The notes beneath the pieces are model-generated. The model was not told where the DNA came from. It worked only from the letters and a program-made list of their open reading frames with translations, and did no database searches. Positions 56,904 to 64,000 of a DNA stretch of 64,000 nucleotides are shown one piece after another. The position numbers were made by a program, and so were the translations under genes. Origin of the DNA: G965233625 sp965233625. Lineage in GTDB: Bacteria > Planctomycetota > Planctomycetia > Pirellulales > Pirellulaceae. The DNA lies in contig OZ247499.1 of the NCBI GenBank assembly GCA_965233625.1, positions 6,014,001 to 6,078,000 on the forward strand, in the 5' to 3' direction. Positions within the stretch are counted from its first letter, which is position 1, and each line of letters begins with the position of its first letter.

Positions 56904-59900
56904 ATGAAAATTGAACGTCTGGATCTCATCGCCTTTGGACCCTTCACCGGTAAAACGCTGGCCTTGGATGGGCCGGGTCTGCAACTGGTTTATGGACCGA
57001 ATGAAGCGGGCAAAAGTTCCACGCTGCGTGCGCTGCTAGACCTACTGTTCGATTTTGAACACGCCACGGACGACAACTTCATCCACAGTTATCAGGATCT
57101 ACGCGTTGGCGCCTTGTTGCGGAATGCAGCAGGGCAGACGTTTGAATGTGTGCGGAAGAAGGGCAAGCTGAACACGCTGTTGCATCCGGAGACAGGCCAG
57201 CCGCTGGATGAAACGCCGCTTCGCGAGATGCTGCCGGATGTGGGCCGCGAAAAGTTCAGCCAGCAGTTTGGCATCGACCATCCCGAACTGAAACGTGGCG
57301 GCGCCGAGATGGTTGCCGGCGGTGGCGAGCTGGGCAATGCGTTGTTTGCGGCAAGTTCTGGCTACACATCGCTGAGCCAGGTGCAGAAGCAGCTTGCCGA
57401 AGAAGCCGATCAGCTGTACACGCCGCGTGCAAGCGTCCGCGCATTGAACGTGTCGCTTGGCTCCTACGATGAAAAACAGAAGACCGTTCTGGCCCTGCAG
57501 ACGCCCAGTGAAGAATGGCGCCAGCAGCGCGATGCTCTGTCGCAGCATCAGCAGCAACGCGAAAAATTAGATCAGCAACTGGCCGCACGCGAGGCGGCCC
57601 TGCACCGGCTGGAACGCGAAATCGCCGCGCTGGGGCTGATGTCAAGACGTGACACCTTGCTATCGCGGCGGGAAGAGTTATCCGGCGTGCCGCTGCTTTC
57701 GCAAGGCTTCAGCAACAAGCGGCGCGAAGCCGATCTGGCCCATCACGAAGCGCAAGCCAATGCCCGGTCGGCAACCGCAGAGATCAAAGCCGCACAAGAG
57801 AAACTGGCCAGCCGGCAGGTTGCCAGCGTCGTGCTGACGCATGCCGCCGCGATTGAAACGCTGCACGAAACGTCTACTATCCAGCAACGCGCTGAACGCG
57901 ATAAGAAGCGGTTGAAGCTGGAATACGCAGAGAAGCTAACCAGCATCCGTTCGCTGATGCAGCAGCTTGGCCTCGCCGTGCAGGACGGGCAGGAACCTGA
58001 TTTTTCCGCCTGCGAACCGTTGCGGCTGACCACCGCGCAGCGGACGCGGATTCAGAATCTGGGGCAGAAACTCACGAAGCTGCAAACGCGTGTTGAAGAA
58101 ACGACCGCGCGGGTGCAGCATTCGACCACGCAGGTGCGGCATCATAAGCAGCGGTTGCAGAACCTTTCGCCGCCGGTGGAAACAGCCGGTCTGCGCCGCG
58201 TGATCGACCGTACGCTGCGGGGCGGCGATCTGGAACAGGATCTGGAAAACGCCCGCAACGATCACGCGAAGGCCAGCAGTCGCCTGGAGGCGAAGCTATC
58301 GCAGTTGCCTAAACTTGCCCCGGCCGGCAGCGAGCCCTCGACCGCAACCAGCGATGCAGCCGCCGCACTGCATCTGCCCGCGCCGCCTGCCGCGTTGATC
58401 GAACAACGGCAGCAGGCGATTGAAGAAGCCGCCGCCATCGTGGACAAGTGTCAGACGCGCGTTGACGTGGAGCAGGCGGAACTGGAGAAGATTGAGCAGG
58501 ACACCCGCAAACTGCGCGAACAGGAAGCGGTGCCCATGGAAGAAGATCTGGACGCCGCCCGCAACCGGCGATCCGCAGGCTGGCGCCTGGTGCAGGGGCA
58601 ATGGCTTGGCGCCCACGGGCATCAGAGTCAGGCAGAACACGAAGCCGCTATCGCGCGGTTCGTCGAAGCCTCGCCTGCCGAAGATCTGCCCGCTGCTTTT
58701 GAAGCTGCGATGCGCAACGCAGATGATGTGGCCGACCGCCTGCGCCGCGATGCTCATCACGTCGCCACGCTGAAGAACTACGCCGAAGAACGCAGCACCC
58801 GGCTGCAACACCTGGCGCGTTATCAGCAGCAACTGGAAGACGCACAGGCCGCCCACCAGGAAGCTCAACAGCAGTGGGTGGACGATTGGCGCAAGGCCGG
58901 TGTGATGCCGCTTTCGCCCGCAGCGATGATGGACTGGCTAAGGCAGCGTGAAGTCGCTTCGACCCTGGCCGATGAAGTCCGCAACCACGAGCAAACGTGC
59001 AAATTGCTGGAAGGCAAAATTCAGCAATGCCAGGATGAGATAACAGCCGGGCTGATCGCGACCCGTCTACCGGCCCCGGCCACCAGCGGGCTGAGCGATC
59101 TGCTGGACGCTGCAGCATCTACGGCGCAGACACTGGAACAGGCCGCCCACGACTATCAGGACGCGACGCGGCAGATTGAGCAGAGCCAGCAGGAATTACA
59201 GGAAGCCACTTCGCGGCGCGAATCCGCCGCCACGGATCTGGCGGGGTGTCAGGCGCAGTGGACCGCCGCGATCCAGCCGCTGGGCTTAGACGCGGAGACT
59301 TCGCCCGAAGAGGCCAACGCGGTGATCAACGACATTCAGAACCTGTTCGAGAAAATCGGTCTGGCTCAGGAGCATCGCGGCCGCATTGCAGGTATCGAAG
59401 AAGGCACCACCCGGTTCGCAGAAGCTGCGGTAGAACTGGCAGCAACGGTCGCGCCAGAGTGGCAGGACGCTTCGCCCTTTGAAGCTGCCGACGCGATGTT
59501 GCAGCAATTAAAACAGGCCAGCCACGACGACACGCTGCATCGCGAACACACGGATCAACTGCACAAGGCGCAGCAACGGCTTACCGATGCACAACGGGAG
59601 ATGGAAGTCGCAGCCGCGCATCTCAAGTCGCTCTGTAAAGAAGCCGGATGCCAGACGACGGAAGAACTGACCGCGGTTGAAGAGAAGTCCAACGAGCGGC
59701 GCAGCGTGCAGCAGCAGTTGCGTGAAATTGACGAACGCATGAGCGAATACGCCGGCGGCGCCGACCTTGAAACCTTTCTGGCAGCGACACGTCAGCAGAA
59801 CCTGGAAGAGCTTGAAACGCAGCGTCCGCGGTTGAAGGAAGAGATCGCAACGCTGAAGCGTGAGTTGCAGGACGTTGATCAGGCCATCGGCAGCACGAAA

Positions 59901-60503
59901 ACGGAACTGGCCAGGTTCGACGGCCGGGCGGATGCCGCCGAAGCCGCGGAAGAGTCGCAGTTTCTGGTGTCGCAGATCCGCGATCAGGTGCAGCAGTACG
60001 CCCGGTTGAAGCTGGCTGCCGCGGTGCTTCAACAGGCAATCACGCGTTACCGCGACCGCCACCAGTCGCGCGTACTCTCGCGGGCCAGTGAACTGTTCAA
60101 AGAGCTGACCTGCGGTTCATTCTCGCAGCTGAAACCCGTGGATGACGATGGCAAGCTGGTGCTCACCGGCATCCGCAACAACAAAGAGGTCCGGGTCGAA
60201 GGCATGAGCGATGGTTCGTGCGATCAGCTTTACCTGGCGCTGCGGCTAGCAAGCCTGGAGAACTACCTGGACGATCATCCGCCCGTGCCGTTCATCGCCG
60301 ACGACATCCTCGTTTCCTTCGACGACCGCCGCGCCGCGGCCGCATTAAAAGTGCTGGCCCGCCTGGCGCAGCGTACGCAGGTGATCTTCTTCACGCACCA
60401 CCAGCATCTGCACAAGGTGGCCGCAAAGCACCTATCCGGCACAGATTACACCGCCGTTCACTTAGAATCGCGACAGGCGGAACACGCCAACCTGTTATTC
60501 TGA
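56904..60503 (+). CDS. YhaN-like AAA ATPase with long coiled coil (Rad50/SbcC type)
   Basis: A 1199-aa SMC-like protein. The Walker A GPNEAGKSS is at 31-39, with FGPFTG near the start, and an N-terminal region typical of YhaN (ATDDNFIHSYQDLRVGALL). Long coiled coils run from about 180 to 1060. The C-terminus has the ABC signature-like GMSDGSCDQLYLALRLASLE, the Walker B PFIADDILVSFDD, and a final His loop (IFFTHHQHL). YhaN works with the YhaO nuclease in DNA end processing, but no SbcD/YhaO gene is adjacent, and the upstream gene is the unrelated Yip1. It has no signal or TM segment. Confidence 0.9.
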   Translation: MKIERLDLIAFGPFTGKTLALDGPGLQLVYGPNEAGKSSTLRALLDLLFDFEHATDDNFIHSYQDLRVGALLRNAAGQTFECVRKKGKLNTLLHPETGQPLDETPLREMLPDVGREKFSQQFGIDHPELKRGGAEMVAGGGELGNALFAASSGYTSLSQVQKQLAEEADQLYTPRASVRALNVSLGSYDEKQKTVLALQTPSEEWRQQRDALSQHQQQREKLDQQLAAREAALHRLEREIAALGLMSRRDTLLSRREELSGVPLLSQGFSNKRREADLAHHEAQANARSATAEIKAAQEKLASRQVASVVLTHAAAIETLHETSTIQQRAERDKKRLKLEYAEKLTSIRSLMQQLGLAVQDGQEPDFSACEPLRLTTAQRTRIQNLGQKLTKLQTRVEETTARVQHSTTQVRHHKQRLQNLSPPVETAGLRRVIDRTLRGGDLEQDLENARNDHAKASSRLEAKLSQLPKLAPAGSEPSTATSDAAAALHLPAPPAALIEQRQQAIEEAAAIVDKCQTRVDVEQAELEKIEQDTRKLREQEAVPMEEDLDAARNRRSAGWRLVQGQWLGAHGHQSQAEHEAAIARFVEASPAEDLPAAFEAAMRNADDVADRLRRDAHHVATLKNYAEERSTRLQHLARYQQQLEDAQAAHQEAQQQWVDDWRKAGVMPLSPAAMMDWLRQREVASTLADEVRNHEQTCKLLEGKIQQCQDEITAGLIATRLPAPATSGLSDLLDAAASTAQTLEQAAHDYQDATRQIEQSQQELQEATSRRESAATDLAGCQAQWTAAIQPLGLDAETSPEEANAVINDIQNLFEKIGLAQEHRGRIAGIEEGTTRFAEAAVELAATVAPEWQDASPFEAADAMLQQLKQASHDDTLHREHTDQLHKAQQRLTDAQREMEVAAAHLKSLCKEAGCQTTEELTAVEEKSNERRSVQQQLREIDERMSEYAGGADLETFLAATRQQNLEELETQRPRLKEEIATLKRELQDVDQAIGSTKTELARFDGRADAAEAAEESQFLVSQIRDQVQQYARLKLAAAVLQQAITRYRDRHQSRVLSRASELFKELTCGSFSQLKPVDDDGKLVLTGIRNNKEVRVEGMSDGSCDQLYLALRLASLENYLDDHPPVPFIADDILVSFDDRRAAAALKVLARLAQRTQVIFFTHHQHLHKVAAKHLSGTDYTAVHLESRQAEHANLLF

Positions 60504-60541
60504 TGCTCGCAGGCAGAGCGGGCGAGATACTTCGCTGCATC

Positions 60542-60568
60542 TTGTCAGGGGGCGTTTTCTGCTATATT
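60542..60568 (+). promoter_or_regulatory. Candidate promoter for the acyl-activation cluster
   Basis: TTGTCA (60542-60547) and an extended -10, TGC-TATATT (hexamer 60563-60568), spaced by 15 bases, lie about 103 bases before the first gene. The spacer is shorter than ideal, so this is tentative. Confidence 0.4.
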
Positions 60569-60670
60569 GTCAACGTCAATGAGGTGTGGAAAACCGGCCA
60601 CCGCGGCCCGCTCAGCCTACCTCTGGTTGCGATCCCTGCCTGTCTGTTCCCACCATGAGGTTGCTGTTAT

Positions 60671-61798
60671 ATGTCTGCCAGCGCGTCTTCTGCCGATATT
60701 GATCAGTTGGTTTCCGCCGCCCGCGAGAAACTCGACGCCCACACGGTTGAAATGGTGAAGTGGCATTTCTCTGAAGAAACCGGCTGCCCATTCTGGCTGG
60801 AAAAGAAAAGCACCTTCAACTTCGATCCGCTGACCGAAGTGAAGTCTTTTGACGATCTGAAGAAGTTTCCTCTGTTTGAAGATGACTGGCTACGTGGCGG
60901 CCCGGTCGAACGGTGGGCGCCAAAGGGATTAGACGGCAAACCACGTTACGTCTTTGAAACCGGCGGAACCACCGGCGTGCCTAAGAGCCGCCTGGTGATG
61001 GATGATTTCCGCATTGACTATGAACTGTTCAGCGAAACGCTGCCCGATGAATACTTCCCCAAGGGCAGCAACTGGCTGATGCTTGGCCCCTCGGGTCCGC
61101 GTCGTCTGCGTCTGGCGGTGGAGCATCTGTGTCAGGTGCGGGGCGGTATCTGCTTCTGCATTGATCTGGACCCGCGGTGGGTGGTCAAGCTGCTCAAGCG
61201 CGGCGCCATGGAAGAGCTGGAACTGTACAAGAAGCACTGCGTGGAACAGGCCTATACCATTCTGACGGCCAACCACAACATCAAGTGCATGTTCGCCACG
61301 CCCAAGCTGCTGGATTCGCTGGCTGCACATCTTGAAGATAACGGCACCAGCATTCCCGAAGTGGGCATCACCGGCATCTTCTCGGGCGGAACCGAGTTCA
61401 CGCCGCAGTGGACCCGCTACGCCGTAGAAGAACTGCTGGACGGGCCGCCAGAAGAATCTGGCGTTTACATGACGCCCACCTACGGCAACACGCTGATGGG
61501 TCTGGCATGCAGCAAGCCTGTGACAGCTGAAGACAAATACAAGATCAGCTACTACGCACCGCAACCACGCGCTGTAACGGAAGTGGTTTCGTTTGATGAT
61601 CCGCTGGAAGTTGTTCCTTACGGCGAGACCGGACGCGTGAAGCTGACCACGCTGACGCCCGAGTTCTTCGTCCCAGGCTTCCTGGAACGTGATGAAGGCG
61701 AACGTGAAAAACCCTTCGAAACGTATCCCTGGGATGGCGTTTCCGGTGTACGGCCTTACCACGTATTACAGGCCGCCACCACCGTCGGCGTTTACTAA
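60671..61798 (+). CDS. LuxE-like acyl-activating (acyl-protein synthetase) protein
   Basis: A 375-aa protein of the ANL/phenylacetate-CoA-ligase-like group, close in size to LuxE acyl-protein synthetase. The P-loop is FETGGTTGVPKSR at 95-107, and there are later blocks GIFSGGTEFTPQW, TPTYGNTLMG and PYGETGRVKLT. LuxE adenylates a fatty acid and carries the acyl group on a Cys before handing it to LuxC; whether this protein does so, or makes a CoA ester, is inference. It begins the cluster and the next gene is an ALDH-fold protein 197 bp on. Confidence 0.85.
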   Translation: MSASASSADIDQLVSAAREKLDAHTVEMVKWHFSEETGCPFWLEKKSTFNFDPLTEVKSFDDLKKFPLFEDDWLRGGPVERWAPKGLDGKPRYVFETGGTTGVPKSRLVMDDFRIDYELFSETLPDEYFPKGSNWLMLGPSGPRRLRLAVEHLCQVRGGICFCIDLDPRWVVKLLKRGAMEELELYKKHCVEQAYTILTANHNIKCMFATPKLLDSLAAHLEDNGTSIPEVGITGIFSGGTEFTPQWTRYAVEELLDGPPEESGVYMTPTYGNTLMGLACSKPVTAEDKYKISYYAPQPRAVTEVVSFDDPLEVVPYGETGRVKLTTLTPEFFVPGFLERDEGEREKPFETYPWDGVSGVRPYHVLQAATTVGVY

Positions 61799-61821
61799 CG
61801 CGTTCTTTCATCAGCGGGTGC

Positions 61822-61956
61822 CCGTAGGTCCGGCGCCCGCCTGACCAAAGTGACGGAATCTAACTTAACCACCACCAGCTGCCGTAGGTCAGGCGCCTGC
61901 CTGACAATCTAACGCGGTCCAACTCAACCGCCGTCAGGCAGGCGCCTTGCCTACGG
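61822..61956. repeat. Intergenic inverted repeats, family B (three arms)
   Basis: Three arms related to those near 14.4 kb: 61822-61845 (diverged, CCGGCGCCCGCC core), 61882-61905 (same as the left arm at 14353) and 61933-61956 (inverted, two changes). They fill most of the gap between the LuxE-like and ALDH genes. Confidence 0.8.
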
Positions 61957-61995
61957 CTTTCCTTACTGAACATTTAAGAAAGCGGAGAATCCGCC

Positions 61996-63429
61996 ATGCT
62001 TCATATCCCTGTCATCCGTTGGGGTAAACATTACGAGTCTCTGGAAGTCGCGGACGTTCTGCACTTCGCCACGGGCGAACCTGTCGCCCAGGTCAGTCAG
62101 GCCAACGGCGGCATCATTCAGAAAGATATGCGTAAAGCGCACAAGGCGCGTGAAGCACTCAAGGCGATTCCGATCCCGGATATCATCGGGATGATTAACA
62201 AAGCAGCCGATCTTTACGAGTCGGCGACGTTGCCACTGGGCAATGGCACGCAGTCGCCCGAAGAGTTTGTTTATCAACAGTCTTCGACCACAGGTCTGCC
62301 CGAACATATGTGTGCGGGCAACATGAAGAAGAACTCCTTCGTGCTGCGGAACATGGAGCAGATTCTCGACTGCTTGACCCGCGGCCTCGATCTGACGACC
62401 CTGACGCGCGGCTGGGGTGTTGAAAGCCGCGGCGTGGTGGTCAGCTATCAGGCACAGGCGCCCGTACTCGGCGCCGTATTGCCATCGAACTCGCCCGGCG
62501 TGCACACGCTATGGCTGCCTGCGATTCCGCTGCAGCTTGGCTTGGTGCTGAAGCCTGGCCCGCAGGAACCATGGACGCCTTACCGCATGATGTCCGCCTA
62601 CATCGAAGCCGGTATCCCCAAAGAAGTCTTCGCCATGTATCCCGGCGAGGCGGAAGCTGGCGCCGCCGTGCTGACGGGCTGCGATCGCGCGATGATCTTC
62701 GGCAGCACCGCCACCGTTGAACGCTACCACGGCAACCCCAAGGTGCAGGCGCACGGCCCAGGTTTCTCCAAGATTCTGCTGGGCGACGATGTCGTTGATG
62801 ACTGGGAAAAGTACATCGACCTGATGGCCGAAAGCATCTACATCAACAGCGGCCGCGGCTGCATCAACTGTTCGGGTGTCTGGGCTTCGCGTCATACGAA
62901 AGAGATCGCCCAGGCCCTGGCCGAACGCCTTGGACCGATTGAAGTCAAGCCGCCGTCCGATCCTGAAGCCGGACTGGCCGCGTTCACCATCAAGCCACAG
63001 GCCGAAGGTTCGTGGAAGATGATTGAAGAGGCCGTGAAGGAAGATGGCGTCACGCACATGACGGCGGAATACGGGGATCGTCTGGAAGTGCAGGAGCGCT
63101 GCTGCTACCTGCGGCCGGTGATCTGCCACGCTTCTTCGCCAGACGCCGCGATTGCATCGCACGAGCACATGTTCCCGTTCACCACCGTGGTGGAATGCCC
63201 GCAGGATAAGATGCTCGAAAAGATTGGCCCCACGCTGGTCGGTACGATTATTACCAACGATGAAAGCTTCATCGAACAGACGACCAACGCCACCCACATT
63301 GACCGTCTGAACATCGGCGCCATTCCTACCACCAAGCTGAACTGGCTGCAGCCGCACGAAGGTAACATCATCGACTTCCTTTTCCGCAACCGCGCGTACC
63401 AGGTAACCGAAGATCGCATGCCATCGTAA
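61996..63429 (+). CDS. ALDH-superfamily acyl reductase (LuxC-like size)
   Basis: A 477-aa aldehyde-dehydrogenase-fold protein. The nucleotide-binding segment has AVLPSNSPGVH and VLKPGPQEPW; the catalytic Cys is Cys289 in INSGRGCINCSG. Where hydrolytic ALDHs have an ELGG motif with the general-base Glu, this protein reads HGPG (253-256). Loss of that Glu is typical of enzymes that pass an acyl group rather than hydrolyse it, so it may reduce an activated acid to an aldehyde, with NADPH or NADH. The neighbouring LuxE-like and Fe-ADH genes support this direction. The ATG has AAGCGGAG upstream. Confidence 0.88.
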   Translation: MLHIPVIRWGKHYESLEVADVLHFATGEPVAQVSQANGGIIQKDMRKAHKAREALKAIPIPDIIGMINKAADLYESATLPLGNGTQSPEEFVYQQSSTTGLPEHMCAGNMKKNSFVLRNMEQILDCLTRGLDLTTLTRGWGVESRGVVVSYQAQAPVLGAVLPSNSPGVHTLWLPAIPLQLGLVLKPGPQEPWTPYRMMSAYIEAGIPKEVFAMYPGEAEAGAAVLTGCDRAMIFGSTATVERYHGNPKVQAHGPGFSKILLGDDVVDDWEKYIDLMAESIYINSGRGCINCSGVWASRHTKEIAQALAERLGPIEVKPPSDPEAGLAAFTIKPQAEGSWKMIEEAVKEDGVTHMTAEYGDRLEVQERCCYLRPVICHASSPDAAIASHEHMFPFTTVVECPQDKMLEKIGPTLVGTIITNDESFIEQTTNATHIDRLNIGAIPTTKLNWLQPHEGNIIDFLFRNRAYQVTEDRMPS

Positions 63430-63445
63430 CGGCGGATTTGCTGCC

Positions 63446-63480
63446 GCTCGCCTCTGTGGCGAGAGGGTTGATGTGGGGGG
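63446..63480 (-). repeat. Intergenic palindromic repeat, family A (copy 5, diverged)
   Basis: GCTCGCCTC TGT GGCGAGAGGGTTGATGTGGGGGG is a diverged reverse-complement copy of the family, just after the ALDH gene. Confidence 0.55.
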
Positions 63481-63599
63481 AAGGCGTCTTTCTCTCACTT
63501 CTGCAGTTATGCAAAGAACTTCAGTTGCAAGACCTCCGGCGCGGCGGGGCCGTAATTCTGGGTCGAAGTCAGACGATTATCTAACGGTGCAACGGATCA

Positions 63600-64000
63600 A
63601 TGACACCTTTTGACTTCCAGCCGCGCACACGGTTTGTGTCGGGGCCCGGCTCTGTCCAGCAGCTTGGCGAACTCGCTGCCGGCCTTGGCGCCAAACGCGC
63701 GATGGTGGTCAGCGATCCGGGCGTTGTGCAAGCGGGACATACGGCGAAGGGCGTCGCCTCGCTGGAAGCGGCCGGCGTTGCCGCCGTTGTTTTCGACAAA
63801 CTGCAAGAGAACCCCACCACCGCGCAGGTCGACGCCGGTCTGACCTTTGCCCAGCAGCATCAGCCGGATCTACTGGTGGGCCTCGGCGGCGGCAGTAGTA
63901 TGGACTGCGCCAAGGGCGTGAACTTTGTCTACACCAATGGCGGCGCGATGGCCGACTATTGGGGCGTGGGCAAAGCCAGCCAGCCCATGCTGCCAATGAT
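63600..64000 (+). CDS. Iron-containing alcohol dehydrogenase (3'-truncated by the window)
   Basis: The ATG at 63600 begins MTPFDFQPRTRFVSGPGSVQ, and the frame is open to the last base, giving about 133 residues. LGAKRAMVVSDPGVVQAGH and PDLLVGLGGGSSMDCAKGVNF are the NAD-binding motifs of group III (Fe-containing) alcohol dehydrogenases. The metal-binding His residues lie beyond the window. It follows the ALDH gene after 170 bp that hold a family A repeat, and would complete an acid-to-alcohol or alcohol-to-acid route. Confidence 0.9.
   Translation, partial: MTPFDFQPRTRFVSGPGSVQQLGELAAGLGAKRAMVVSDPGVVQAGHTAKGVASLEAAGVAAVVFDKLQENPTTAQVDAGLTFAQQHQPDLLVGLGGGSSMDCAKGVNFVYTNGGAMADYWGVGKASQPMLPM

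Noticed and set aside
60929..61762. Minus-strand ORF of 277 aa opposite the LuxE-like gene
   Set aside because: Shadow ORF; the plus strand carries the ANL motifs.
62509..63498. Minus-strand ORF of 329 aa opposite the ALDH gene
   Set aside because: Arises from GC-rich codon bias of the ALDH gene on the other strand; no family match and no plausible start.

Overview
This is a GC-rich chromosomal window with 54 recognisable protein-coding genes, on both strands in short runs. It has no rRNA, no tRNA that I can recognise, no CRISPR array, no insertion sequence and no phage genes. The gene content points to the phylum Planctomycetota, probably class Planctomycetia: an FGly-type sulfatase, a DUF1559-like protein with an H-x9-DG-type tail, a DUF1571 protein, cytochrome-linked copper monooxygenase and pre-peptidase (PPC) proteins, J-like/WD40 membrane proteins, and zinc-ribbon modules fused to membrane proteins. 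The species cannot be named from sequence alone.

Layout. 1-7.3 kb: a frameshifted copper monooxygenase-like gene cut by the window edge, a sulfatase, then a minus-strand run of WYL regulator, macro-domain protein and an unrecognised 295-aa protein, followed by a PPC-type exported protein. 7.4-15.3 kb: housekeeping and regulation (mnmA, an RsbW-like anti-sigma kinase, KDPG aldolase, clpX with a clear terminator, a PhyH oxygenase). 15.4-27 kb: an esterase/sialate O-acetylesterase fusion, catalase, cytochrome P450, an MBL hydrolase, DUF1571, SUKH, HtrA-like protease and a DksA-like protein. 27.5-37.2 kb: a 1774-residue FHA/coiled-coil membrane protein followed 8 bp later by a GlcD-type oxidase, an orphan SpoA (FliN-like) protein and zwf. 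37.2-42.8 kb: a beta-barrel protein, an SRPBCC protein beside an OleC-like ligase, a phosphoesterase, a YhcC-type radical SAM protein and a small FHA protein.

42.9-52.3 kb is an envelope-glycan region: WcaF-like acetyltransferase and GT2 glycosyltransferase, then opgG, an unknown 171-aa gene and opgH in one tight operon, an EamA transporter, and a sulfotransferase coupled to a GT4 glycosyltransferase. 52.3-60.5 kb holds a degenerate Nudix protein, a J-like/WD40 protein, a zinc-ribbon Yip1 protein and a 1199-aa YhaN/Rad50-like ATPase without its usual nuclease partner.

The right end (60.7-64 kb) has the most intriguing set: a LuxE-sized acyl-adenylating protein, an aldehyde dehydrogenase-fold protein of LuxC size that appears to lack the usual general-base Glu motif, and an iron-containing alcohol dehydrogenase that runs off the window. 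Read together they suggest a carboxylic acid to aldehyde to alcohol route without a luciferase. Three families of short intergenic palindromic repeats punctuate the window.
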